Below, in pieces: positions 7,907-16,057 of a DNA stretch of 64,000 bases. The stretch spans positions 27,459 to 91,458 of the forward strand of contig CAYTOK010000009.1 of NCBI GenBank assembly GCA_964439595.1. The letters are read 5' to 3'. This stretch comes from CAIJXB01 sp964439595 (GTDB lineage Bacteria > Chlamydiota > Chlamydiia > Chlamydiales > Rhabdochlamydiaceae). Each line of letters starts with the position of its first letter. The first letter of the stretch is position 1. The notes under the pieces are model-generated. The model saw only the letters and a list, made by a program, of their open reading frames with translations. It had not been told where the DNA came from and did not search any database. The translations under genes and the position numbers were made by a program.

Positions 7907-9304
7907 CTATTTTCTGCGCTTGACTTTATTACACCCGTTAAGGGCCGCGATTCGATATCCCTCTGCATATGTAGGATAATTAAATATCTGATCAATAAAA
8001 TAATCGATCCTAGCTCGGAAGCTCATTGCTACCTGTCCAATATGAATAAGCTCTGTAGCATCTCTACCGATAATATGAATTCCTAAAATCTCCAAAGTAT
8101 CCGCATGAAATAGAATTTTAAACATACCGGATTCATTGCCTACAATCTGATTTCTTGCTATCTCGTAATAATACGCTCTTCCTATTTCATAGCGAAAACC
8201 CAAAACATCGAGTTGATCTTGAGTATAACCGCAAGAAGAGATTTCTGGAATAGTATAAATGCCTATGGGGTAAAAAGTAGGAAAATGATGAGTCTCTGCG
8301 CCACAAGCATGACGAGCAGCTAAGCGCCCTTGTTCCATACTGGTGGAAGCTAAAGAAGGATTTCCTATTACATCCCCCGCCGCATAAATATGAGAAACAG
8401 CTGTTTGAAAAAGCGCATTTACAGGAATGTAACCTAGCTTATTTAAAAAAATTCCTGCTTTTTCCATCTGAAGCTGTCCTACATTAGCCTCTCTTCCTAG
8501 GGCATATAAAAGAACGTCAGCTTCAACTATATCACCATCTTTACAAGTCACTCTTACACAGTCCTGCAACCGCTCTATTTTTTCAGGCTCCCTTCCCCCC
8601 AGAACTTTAAGTCCCAAAGTACTTAAAGACTTCTGTAAATGCATCCCTATCTCCTTGTCAAGCAAGGGAAGTAGGTGATCTTTTTTATCTATTACAGTTA
8701 CTTCCGTTCCGAGTGCTGCAAAAAAGCTAGCATATTCAGCTCCTATGATTCCCCCCCCAAGAACAACCATAGTCTTCGGAACTCGATCTATAGAAAGCAA
8801 CCTCGTCGAATCTAAAACTTTTTCAGAATCAAATGGCACATGGATAGGATTGCGAGGCTTAGAACCTGTTGCTATAAGACAAAAGGAAAACTTGATTCGA
8901 CAAAAAACTTCTAAAGAAAGATTGGAAACAACCAAGTTATGGGCATCCTCAAAGCTCGCAATCCCTAAAATTAGCTGGATATTGTTTTTTTCAATTTGAT
9001 GTATAAGCCCTTTTCTCAGCTCTTCAATTATCCTATGCAATCGAAAATTTAAATCATTAATAGAAGCTTTCTTTAAAGGAGCTGCTTGCCCATAAAAATT
9101 TCTTTTATGAAAATCTGTTAAATCTAAAATTGCTTCCCGAAGAGACTTCGAAGGAATTGTTCCAGAATTTAAAGAAGCGCCTCCAGGAAAGCTATCTTTT
9201 TCGAGAATAACTACACTTTTACCGAGCTTAGCAGCCTGCATCGCCGCCTTTTGCCCTGCTGGTCCAGAACCTATCACCACATAGTCTACAACTAATTCTT
9301 CCAC
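7907..9304 (-). CDS. sthA: Soluble pyridine nucleotide transhydrogenase (Si-specific)
   Basis: A 465-residue flavoprotein of the dihydrolipoamide-dehydrogenase superfamily. Rossmann motif GSGPAG at 13-18, second NAD(P) motif GGGIIGAEYASF near 186, FAD motif YAAGDV near 310, and C-terminal dimerisation domain. In the active-site segment, residues 41-53 read GGASLNSGTIPSK: the redox Cys pair of disulfide reductases is absent, while GTIPSK..LR is the SthA signature. SthA transfers hydride between NADPH and NAD+ (EC 1.6.1.1). E. coli SthA keeps the first Cys; here it is Ser/Ala. Length matches SthA (about 466). The next gene starts 7 bases downstream. Confidence 0.85.
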   Translation of the reverse strand: MEELVVDYVVIGSGPAGQKAAMQAAKLGKSVVILEKDSFPGGASLNSGTIPSKSLREAILDLTDFHKRNFYGQAAPLKKASINDLNFRLHRIIEELRKGLIHQIEKNNIQLILGIASFEDAHNLVVSNLSLEVFCRIKFSFCLIATGSKPRNPIHVPFDSEKVLDSTRLLSIDRVPKTMVVLGGGIIGAEYASFFAALGTEVTVIDKKDHLLPLLDKEIGMHLQKSLSTLGLKVLGGREPEKIERLQDCVRVTCKDGDIVEADVLLYALGREANVGQLQMEKAGIFLNKLGYIPVNALFQTAVSHIYAAGDVIGNPSLASTSMEQGRLAARHACGAETHHFPTFYPIGIYTIPEISSCGYTQDQLDVLGFRYEIGRAYYYEIARNQIVGNESGMFKILFHADTLEILGIHIIGRDATELIHIGQVAMSFRARIDYFIDQIFNYPTYAEGYRIAALNGCNKVKRRK

Positions 9305-9367
9305 CTATCACCTGCCTCTATCACAAAGATATAAAAATAAATTCCAACTTACACCTTCCAAATATTC

Positions 9368-9396
9368 TTGTTCAATAACAAAGAACATGCTACCAT
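9368..9396 (+). promoter_or_regulatory. Promoter candidate for the rpmB operon
   Basis: TTGTTC (9368-9373), 17-base spacer, TACCAT (9391-9396), 31 bases before the rpmB start at 9428. Its position supports that start over the in-frame ATG at 9390, or the one at 9368 if read as a start. Confidence 0.4.
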
Positions 9397-9427
9397 CTTG
9401 ATAGCTTACAGAATTGGAGTTCAAGTC

Positions 9428-9703
9428 ATGGGTAGAAAATGTCAAATTACAGGGAGAGTGCCTAGCACAGGCAATCATTACTCCCTACGCGGTATTGCGA
9501 AAAAGAAAAAAGGCGTCGGCCTAAAAGTCACAGGAATAACCAGTCGCAGATTCTTGCCAAATCTTAAAAAAAAGCGATTTTGGTTTGCTGAAGAAAACAG
9601 ATTTATCACTTTAAAGCTCTCAATGGCTGCCATGAGAACGATCGACAAATTAGGGCTTTCCGCCATAGTTCGTCAACTCAGAGCCTCCGGACAAACCGTA
9701 TAA
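9428..9703 (+). CDS. rpmB: Ribosomal protein bL28
   Basis: A 91-residue protein starting MGRKCQITGR, the standard L28 N-terminus, with the conserved SRR.LPNLKKKRFW block. It is a small basic protein of the large ribosomal subunit. Upstream in-frame codons would add about 20 unrelated residues and overlap a promoter candidate, so the ATG at 9428 is chosen; a GGAG lies about 10 bases upstream. First gene of a rightward operon with the PLD gene 21 bases later. Confidence 0.95.
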   Translation: MGRKCQITGRVPSTGNHYSLRGIAKKKKGVGLKVTGITSRRFLPNLKKKRFWFAEENRFITLKLSMAAMRTIDKLGLSAIVRQLRASGQTV

Positions 9704-9724
9704 ATCCCCAACCCCTCCTTAGTT

Positions 9725-10723
9725 ATGCTGTCGCGTAAGTATTTTGCGTATATAAGCAAAACACTTTTACTAGGAGGGGTTTTATTTTTCTTCCTCTTCC
9801 TTTCCTATAGAATTCAAAACCCTCAACTACCTACAAAAAGTTTCCCTATACAGCTTTATTCTAATCAAACTGGCGATGATTTAAAAAAAGTTTTTCTTGG
9901 AGCCATCCAAAAAGCAAAAAAATCTCTTTTTTTACAAATATATGGATTTACAGATGAAACCCTCATCAAAAAAGTAACAGAAGCCTCAAAAAAAGGCATC
10001 GATATACAAGTTTTTTACGACCCATCAGGCTCTTCTTCTTTAAAAAAGAAAATTCCAGAAGCCACTGCTCTTATAGGCAGAGGGCTTATGCATAAAAAAA
10101 TACTCGTTTTAGACAGAAAAAAGGTTTTTATAGGAACTGCCAATTTCACCCCCACCTCTCTTTGCATGCACGATAATGTGGTAATAGGGCTCTATAGCAA
10201 AGAAATCGCCCATTTCCTAGAAGACTCCCTAGAAAACAAACTGTTTTTTGTAGTAGGCAAGCAAAATGGAGAGCTGTGGCTTTTACCCGATTTTCAAAAC
10301 CAGTGCTTAACATCGCTACTCCAAAAAATTAGAAATGCTAAACATTCCATACAAGTAGCTCTTTTTACTTTTACTCATCCCAAAATCATTGAGGCGCTTA
10401 TAGAAGCCCAAAGTAAAGGAGTTTTAGTAGAAGTTGCTCTAGATTTTTACTCAGCAAAGGGTGCCAGTCAAAAAGCTGTAGAGGCGCTAAATAAAGCAAA
10501 TATCCCTCTTTTTATCAGCCAAGGAGGCAAACTACTACACCATAAATGGGGTATAATTGATGGCAAGACCCTGCTTTTAGGTTCTGCTAACTGGACTAAA
10601 TCTGCTTTTGAAAAAAACGAAGACTGCCTTCTTGTTTTAAACAACCTAAGCCAAAAGCAACTTAAATATTTCTCAAAAATCTGGAAAGATATAAAATCAA
10701 ACTGTAACAACAAAGAGAGCTAA
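9725..10723 (+). CDS. Membrane-anchored phospholipase D-like protein
   Basis: A 332-residue protein with one N-terminal membrane segment or uncleaved signal (about 11-28) and two HKD domains. HKD1 is H123-K-K125-ILVL-D130 followed by GTANFT; HKD2 is H272-H-K274-WGII-D279 followed by GSANWT. Both catalytic H.K....D sets are intact. PLD-family enzymes hydrolyse phosphodiesters in lipids or nucleic acids; chlamydiae carry several, some linked to lipid handling at the inclusion, though this small two-HKD form also resembles the Nuc/PLD nuclease group. Translationally close to marC (6-base gap). Substrate unknown. Confidence 0.88.
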   Translation: MLSRKYFAYISKTLLLGGVLFFFLFLSYRIQNPQLPTKSFPIQLYSNQTGDDLKKVFLGAIQKAKKSLFLQIYGFTDETLIKKVTEASKKGIDIQVFYDPSGSSSLKKKIPEATALIGRGLMHKKILVLDRKKVFIGTANFTPTSLCMHDNVVIGLYSKEIAHFLEDSLENKLFFVVGKQNGELWLLPDFQNQCLTSLLQKIRNAKHSIQVALFTFTHPKIIEALIEAQSKGVLVEVALDFYSAKGASQKAVEALNKANIPLFISQGGKLLHHKWGIIDGKTLLLGSANWTKSAFEKNEDCLLVLNNLSQKQLKYFSKIWKDIKSNCNNKES

Positions 10724-10729
10724 TTTATT

Positions 10730-11335
10730 ATGGGTGCAACTATTTTTTCTATAGCATTTGCTTTATTCCTTCTTATGGACCCCCTTGGAAATGTCTCTCT
10801 TTTCGTCTCTTTGTTAAAAAATTTTCCAGCAAAAAAACAAAAAAAAATTATCTTTAGAGAACTCCTATTCGCCCTTGCCATCATTATTTTATTTTATTTT
10901 GCAGGAGACTACCTTCTGGATTTAATACAAGTCCAACAATATACCATTTTAATTTCCGGAGGAGTCATCCTCTTTCTTATTGCGCTAAGAATGATTTTCC
11001 CTGAAGTCTTGGCTGTAAAACAAGAAGAAGTCCCTCTAGAAGAACCCTTTATTGTGCCTCTTGCCATTCCCCTTGTTGCAGGACCGGCAGTCCTCGCAGC
11101 TGTAATGCTCTACTCACAGCAAAACAAACCGGTTTGGACTGTTCTTACTGCTATTTTTATTGCCTGGATAGCTACAACAGTCATTTTATTAGCTTCCAAT
11201 CTACTAAAAAATATTTTCAAAGAAAAAGGCCTCATTGCGCTGGAAAGACTGACAGGACTTCTTTTAACCCTCATTGCAATACAAATGTTTTTACAGGGGA
11301 TCTCTCTTTACCTTTTGGAACATAACTCCCTGTGA
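10730..11335 (+). CDS. MarC/YhgN-family integral membrane protein
   Basis: A 201-residue protein with about six membrane segments. It starts with the MarC-type N-terminus (FALFLLMDPLGNVSLF) and has the central PLAIPLVAGPAVLA signature at about 110-123. MarC/UPF0056 proteins have no established substrate; the old link to multiple antibiotic resistance was withdrawn. A YhgN-type gene lies next to map in Chlamydia as well, so the arrangement marC-(truA)-map fits. The stop overlaps the truA start by 4 bases. Confidence 0.85.
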   Translation: MGATIFSIAFALFLLMDPLGNVSLFVSLLKNFPAKKQKKIIFRELLFALAIIILFYFAGDYLLDLIQVQQYTILISGGVILFLIALRMIFPEVLAVKQEEVPLEEPFIVPLAIPLVAGPAVLAAVMLYSQQNKPVWTVLTAIFIAWIATTVILLASNLLKNIFKEKGLIALERLTGLLLTLIAIQMFLQGISLYLLEHNSL

Positions 11336-12135
11336 AAAACATTAAATTACTTATAGCTTACGATGGGACCTCTTTTTTAGGATGGCAAAAAACACCCTTA
11401 GGACCCACCATTGAAGAGTCTTTAGAAATTGTTTTAGAAAAGATTTTTCAAGAAAAAATCATCCTACAAGCAGCGAGTAGAACCGATGCCGGCGTCCACG
11501 CTGAAGGACAAGTTGTTAATTTCTTTACTAAAAAAAGCAATCTAGACTTAGCTAAATGCAAAAAGAGCATCAATGCTCTTCTTGCACCCTCCATTGTTGT
11601 TTTAAAGTTAGAAGAAGCCTGTCAGGACTTCCACCCGACCCTAGACAACCACGGTAAAAAGTACCAATATTTTGTTTGCAATACAGCACATCAACTTCCT
11701 AAACATCGATTTTTTTCTTGGCACGTCCCCTCTCCTATTAACCTTACTAAAATGCGCATAGCTGCTAAAGAACTTTTAGGAGAGCACGATTTTTCCGCCT
11801 TTTGCAATGAACTGTCTTCTTCTAATAAAAATCCCCAGTGTACATTACATTCCATCCATATAGAAGAAAAACAGGGACAGTTAATTTTCACAGTAATAGG
11901 AGATCGTTTTTTATTTCGTATGATGCGTAATCTTGTAGGAACACTTGTCTATATAGGGCTTGGCAAAATCTCCCCCCAAGATCTGACTCAAATTCTTGAA
12001 AGCAAAAAAAGAGCCAATGCAGGAGTTACAGCACCGGCTCATGGACTCTATCTCATAGAAGTGTTTTATAAAAAGAGCGAAAAAGCTATACTGCCCATTT
12101 CAAATATTCTAGAAAGAGAGAGCGTCTTATGTTAA
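11332..12135 (+). CDS. truA: tRNA pseudouridine(38-40) synthase TruA
   Basis: A 267-residue protein with the TruA N-terminal motif YDGT.F.GWQ (10-19) and the catalytic loop SRTDAGVHA, with D52 as the catalytic aspartate. It converts uridines 38-40 of tRNA anticodon arms to pseudouridine. The RMMRNLVGTL segment near 200 is also typical. Starts with GTG at 11332 inside the marC stop (GTGA overlap), implying translational coupling, and overlaps map by 7 bases. Confidence 0.93.
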   Translation: MKNIKLLIAYDGTSFLGWQKTPLGPTIEESLEIVLEKIFQEKIILQAASRTDAGVHAEGQVVNFFTKKSNLDLAKCKKSINALLAPSIVVLKLEEACQDFHPTLDNHGKKYQYFVCNTAHQLPKHRFFSWHVPSPINLTKMRIAAKELLGEHDFSAFCNELSSSNKNPQCTLHSIHIEEKQGQLIFTVIGDRFLFRMMRNLVGTLVYIGLGKISPQDLTQILESKKRANAGVTAPAHGLYLIEVFYKKSEKAILPISNILERESVLC

Positions 12136-13010
12136 GTAGAAATGACACCTGTTGGTGTGGCAGCGGCAAAAAATGGAAAAAATGCCACTTTCCGGAAGTA
12201 CCTCATTCTTCTAAAGAACTTCAAACAATGCAATATGCAAAAGCCTACGGCATTTTGCTTAAAAATGAAACGCAGATTGAAGGAATCAGAAAAGCCGGAC
12301 ATCTAGCCGCATATATTCTTACTGAAACTGCTAAAAAAGCGCAACTAGGCGTCACAACAAATGAACTTAACGACTTTGCTGTATCCCTACACAAGGAAGC
12401 TGGAGCTATTGCTGCGCCCCTTGGTTATGGGCACTACCCCTTTCCTAAAAGCATATGTACTTCCCTTAATGAAGTAATTTGTCACGGCATACCTGATAAT
12501 AGACCGCTTGAGGAAGGAGACATTTTAAATATCGACGTAACGTGCATACTCAATGGTTACTACGGAGACTGTAGTCGGATGGTAACAGTTGGCAAAATTA
12601 GCGAAGAAAAGCAAAGAGTTATTGACGTATCCTACGAATGCCTTATGAAATCCATGGCTATTTTAAAACCGGGAATCCCCCTTAATGCTATAGGAAAAGT
12701 AATAGAAGACTACGCAACAGAAAAAAAATGTTCCGTAGTCAATCAATTTGTTGCTCACGGAGTAGGGGTCGATTTTCACGAAGAGCCTCAAATTCCTCAC
12801 CACTATAATTCCGTAGCAATTCCTTTAGCTGAAGGAATGACTTTTACCATAGAGCCGATGATTAATGCCGGGGTAAGACTTGGTAAAATTGACCCTAAAG
12901 ATCACTGGACAGCAAGAACCTTAGATGGAAAACCAAGTGCGCAATGGGAGCATACACTTCTCATCACAGCTTCCGGTTATGAGATTTTAACTCCTTGGAG
13001 TCGGTTTTAA
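12129..13010 (+). CDS. map: Methionine aminopeptidase type I with SEC-C zinc motif
   Basis: A 293-residue protein. Residues 8-20 carry a SEC-C zinc motif (C8-W-C10...K-C19-H20), the N-terminal extension seen in chlamydial Map and some other bacteria. The pita-bread catalytic domain follows with all metal ligands: D136, D147, H210, E242 and E274, plus H119. It removes N-terminal Met after deformylation. Last gene of the rpmB-PLD-marC-truA-map operon; no terminator hairpin is evident behind it. Confidence 0.94.
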   Translation: MLSRNDTCWCGSGKKWKKCHFPEVPHSSKELQTMQYAKAYGILLKNETQIEGIRKAGHLAAYILTETAKKAQLGVTTNELNDFAVSLHKEAGAIAAPLGYGHYPFPKSICTSLNEVICHGIPDNRPLEEGDILNIDVTCILNGYYGDCSRMVTVGKISEEKQRVIDVSYECLMKSMAILKPGIPLNAIGKVIEDYATEKKCSVVNQFVAHGVGVDFHEEPQIPHHYNSVAIPLAEGMTFTIEPMINAGVRLGKIDPKDHWTARTLDGKPSAQWEHTLLITASGYEILTPWSRF

Positions 13011-13920
13011 TACAAAAATACTGGGATCACCTATGTCTATAAATGAGTCTCGTATTAGAGGTAAAAAAAGAAGCAGTCACGCAAAAAAATAGATTTGCAT
13101 TAGAAAATTAGATCCCATTAGCGGGTGGTTTGTTCCTTATAAATGCTAAAACACGGAATTTTCTTTTAGCAGTACTTACATATCTTACTCTGGAACCCCG
13201 CCCTTCAGATACAAAGCGAAGAAACCATTCGCATAACGCGGGAAAAAAGATTTGAAACATATTGACGAGTTCAGTTTTTATTCTTCCTTTTTAAAGATGC
13301 CCTAAGGCTAGAAGCTTTATATGCGCTCTTGGATGAAGCTCTCGTTTGGCTAGTTGAAAAAAAATATTTTTTTGAGACTAGAGAATTCCTTTTGTTGTGT
13401 ATTCATCCAAAAGTAAGAAAGTCTACGTTAATTGAACGCTATAGAGTGCAAGAAATTTTACAAGAAAGGTCTCATTAATAAATCATAAAATATCCAGGAA
13501 AGTACGGCTATATCTTTACAGAGCTAATAAAAAGGCAACGAGAAATTTTAAATAATCTCAACATACTACTCCCAGTTAAGACTTAGTTATAAAATGCACG
13601 AAAATTTAGGATGGCTATCACAAGAGATAGGCAATCCTTTTACCAGCCGAGATTTTGCTAAAACTCGAAAATTGGTCTTTAAGCTATATTTCAACAGCTA
13701 CTCCACTATAGACACAGTAATTTGCACATCAGGGTAGCTATCATAAAAATCCAGTAGCTAACTATATTTGTTACTTTTTCACCAGAAGAGATATTATATA
13801 AATTATTTTATTCTCAAACGCAACGATCTCATTAATATTTTAATTACTAAATCAAAAATAATTTAATTCGCATTACCCCATAAAGCTTTTGCAATATTTT
13901 GGTAAAAAAAATTTTATTCA
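13011..13920. other. Long non-coding stretch with decayed reading frames
   Basis: About 900 bases between map and the gene at 13987 with no intact gene on either strand. Two short open stretches look like debris: 13266-13478 (listed separately) and an ATG-started 47-codon frame at 13594-13737 (MHENLGWLSQEI start). Neither has a convincing ribosome site. No tRNA, terminator or repeat seen. Most likely a degraded gene or old insertion. Confidence 0.5.
13266..13478 (+). pseudogene. Possible gene remnant (70-codon open frame without start)
   Basis: An open frame between TGA at 13263 and TAA at 13476 with protein-like composition (…EALYALLDEALVW, then IHPKVRKSTLIERYR), but no ATG and no ribosome site. 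The charged, helical C-terminal half reads like real protein. Family not recognised. It may be chance; the case rests only on composition within an otherwise gene-free region. Confidence 0.25.
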
Positions 13921-13950
13921 TTGATTTAAAATCCTTAAATTCTTTACCAT
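13921..13950 (+). promoter_or_regulatory. Promoter candidate for the gene at 13987
   Basis: TTGATT (13921-13926), 18-base spacer, TACCAT (13945-13950), 36 bases before the start codon. The -35 is the same hexamer as at rpsA and the SycD-like operon. Confidence 0.35.
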
Positions 13951-13986
13951 TAATTTACATTAATTTTAAAAAACCAAGGAGGTTCT

Positions 13987-14769
13987 ATGTCAGGCATCTT
14001 ATCTAGTCTACAAAACGCAGGAAACACTGCTTTAAATAACACAGCTTATTATACATTAACAACAATTAACGGTTTAGGCATAAAAGGTTTCGCTTCCGAT
14101 TACAAAACAGTCCAAGAAGCACCTGCTGCCCACAAGGCCTTATTTATTGGAGGAGCTATCCTTGCGGTTATTGGGGCTACTGCTCTCACAGGCGCTGCTA
14201 TAGCTGGAACAGGTTTAGCTTTAGGCTACGCAGCTCCTCTTACAGGAAGCGCAACATTTGTCACTTTTGCAGCAAAGACTACTGCATTTGGAAAAGCTAC
14301 AGCAGTTTTTCCTTATACAGCTGCTAAAGCTTCATATCTTTTTGTAGCACCAAAAGTGGCTAGTACTGCTACCTGGACTTTTGCTAACGTAATTTCTCCT
14401 GCTGCTACGGGCACCAAATACTATTTAGGTGAAGCCGCAGTTAAAATCAGTTACGGTTTCAATACATGGGTTATTCCTGGAGCAAGTAAAACTCTAGATT
14501 TTACAGTTGCTGCTTTTAAAGCACCTGTACCAGCTGGATCTTTGGTTCCAACATTTGGATTTGGTGCTGTAGCAGGGTACTTCTACGGACGTCCTGCAAC
14601 TCCTGCAGCTCCTGCAGCTTCTAAGGAAGCTCCTGCAGCTCCTGAGAAAGCTCTCGAGGCGTCTTCTGAAGCTGAAATCCATGCTGCTTCTAAAATAGAT
14701 AAGAATATTGCTTTAGCACCAGCATCTGGGGTTGAATTAGTAATTGACGATGAGGCAGACGCGAAGTAG
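13987..14769 (+). CDS. Ala-rich membrane-associated protein, unknown function
   Basis: A 260-residue protein with a near-perfect AAGGAGGT site 5 bases before ATG, its own promoter candidate and a strong terminator, suggesting high expression. N-terminal 48 residues are polar; residues 50-80 form one long or two paired Gly/Ala hydrophobic segments. About 95-195 alternates small, aromatic and polar residues with recurring TA.K.SY/TK.YY patterns. The tail (about 202-232) is Pro/Ala-rich (repeats of APAA and EAPAAPE) with a charged end. No signal peptide and no recognised family. The hydrophobic pair is compatible with an Inc protein; a porin-like role is an alternative I cannot exclude. Confidence 0.7.
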   Translation: MSGILSSLQNAGNTALNNTAYYTLTTINGLGIKGFASDYKTVQEAPAAHKALFIGGAILAVIGATALTGAAIAGTGLALGYAAPLTGSATFVTFAAKTTAFGKATAVFPYTAAKASYLFVAPKVASTATWTFANVISPAATGTKYYLGEAAVKISYGFNTWVIPGASKTLDFTVAAFKAPVPAGSLVPTFGFGAVAGYFYGRPATPAAPAASKEAPAAPEKALEASSEAEIHAASKIDKNIALAPASGVELVIDDEADAK

Positions 14770-14800
14770 ACGATACAAGTCATAAACTAAGAAAAAACAA

Positions 14801-14835
14801 AAAAACTGACGGCATTAAACCCGTCAGTTTTTTTA
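14801..14835 (+). terminator. Rho-independent terminator after the Ala-rich protein gene
   Basis: A 12-bp stem (14801-14812 AAAAACTGACGG with 14821-14832), an 8-base loop and a T run, 32 bases after the stop codon. Confidence 0.9.
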
Positions 14836-15081
14836 TCTCTAAAAAATCTCTTTTTTCAAATTTAAAATACACAATCTTGCAGTATGCTCAAAGATTTAGC
14901 TTAAAAGCTTTTTACAATACTTTTAAAAACATTTATTTGTCATAAACATAGATAGAATAGGGACTACGTAATTTTAGTAAAAAGCGAAAAGAAAATCAGC
15001 TAAATGCTGTTTCTAGGATGATATAGAATTACAAGCCACGAAAGAGCTCTATTTTTACTTCTTATTAAAAATAAAACAGCT

Positions 15082-15756
15082 TTAATAAAATGGTTTTTCT
15101 CTAAGCCAGCGGGTTATAATCCATTTTTCTCCCTCTAGGACGGGAGCTCCTCCATGAAAACTCATCGGATCTACAATCCCTTTGGAATTCACATTGTAAA
15201 ATAAAAGAGCTTTCCCTTTCTCAGGGACTATTTTCAAGCCCGTCTTGGGAAATATGGTCTCTCCTCCCTTTTTAGGAGTATTTAAATACACAATAAATGT
15301 AGCAACTCTTTGCCCCCCCCTATTATAATGCCCTAGTCCACCTAAAGTAGCTGGATCAAAATAATCATAATGAGGTTGATACTCAGCTCCTATCCCGTAG
15401 TATAGAATCTGCATGCTTTCTCCATTTTCCTCTGGAATTCGGGTTACTTTTGCAATCCTTCTATGAACTTTTTTCACTAAAAAGTCCGTTGATTCAGAAG
15501 ATATAAACATCCCAAGACTTGAGCGGCGCTTATCGATTAGCTCACCTGAGCTATTCGAGTCTACTACAGTAGAGCGCTTTAAAAAAGGCCTTCCCATATC
15601 CACAAAATAGTCGCATTCTTCATCAGTTAAAAAGTGATCACAAACATAAACAAGAGGATAATTTGATACTCTTTCAAATTCCTCTTTCGCATAAATAGAA
15701 AAGCAAACCAAAAGGTTCGTCAAAAAGAAAACTTGCATTCGAAAACAAGAACTCAT
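15082..15756 (-). CDS. Exported prolyl 4-hydroxylase-like 2-oxoglutarate/Fe(II) oxygenase
   Basis: A 224-residue protein with an N-terminal signal peptide (about 1-23, ending IYA-KE). The P4H fold carries the iron triad H129-x-D131 (PHYDYF) and H201 (SFHGGAPV), with K211 (EKWIITRW) to bind 2-oxoglutarate. Such enzymes hydroxylate proline in collagen-like or EF-Tu-type substrates; the substrate here is unknown. Secretion to periplasm or host is inferred from the signal peptide. ATG with GGGAG upstream. Single gene; the 245 bases before the terminator side and the 300 bases on its other side hold no gene. Confidence 0.88.
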   Translation of the reverse strand: MSSCFRMQVFFLTNLLVCFSIYAKEEFERVSNYPLVYVCDHFLTDEECDYFVDMGRPFLKRSTVVDSNSSGELIDKRRSSLGMFISSESTDFLVKKVHRRIAKVTRIPEENGESMQILYYGIGAEYQPHYDYFDPATLGGLGHYNRGGQRVATFIVYLNTPKKGGETIFPKTGLKIVPEKGKALLFYNVNSKGIVDPMSFHGGAPVLEGEKWIITRWLREKPFY

Positions 15757-16057
15757 ACCTACTCCCTCGGTTATAATAAAGAAGCACTATACCAAAGTAA
15801 TATAAAAAAAAATACAGCCCTGTTGAATCCTCCCCTCAACAAAGGAAGAAGGTTCCTAAGAGGTTTAGCTAAAAGCTATCGGTGAAGATGATTGCGTTTT
15901 ATAAACTGTCCACTAAAAGTAGCAGTGTCAAAACTTGTGATAGAAAATAGAAGAGGCACACTAACTCCGCCTTCAAGGGTGAAGTTTGCGTGTGTCCGCA
16001 GAATCAAATCGATAATTGGAATCTAAAAGAGCATGTAGAACATGTGGACATAGTCTT
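15757..16057. other. Intergenic stretch with a small nested hairpin
   Basis: 301 bases between the oxygenase start and the parC stop. No gene seen. At about 15957-16000 a CTTCA-AGGG-TGAAG hairpin lies inside an imperfect outer pairing of CACAC with GTGTG; there is no T run. Could be the 3' end of the parE-parC mRNA or a small RNA; not resolvable by eye. Confidence 0.35.

Noticed and set aside
7900..7995. Longer start for the small membrane protein after sthA
   Set aside because: It would overlap the sthA end by 89 bases; ATG 7899 has a ribosome site 7 bases after the sthA stop.
7907..9304. Dihydrolipoamide dehydrogenase
   Set aside because: The active-site Cys pair is absent and the GTIPSK..LR segment is that of SthA.
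9368..9427. Longer start for rpmB
   Set aside because: The extra 20 residues do not resemble L28 and coincide with a promoter candidate.
15957..16000. Small RNA such as 6S or SRP RNA near the parC end
   Set aside because: Only a short local hairpin; none of the conserved motifs of those RNAs is present.
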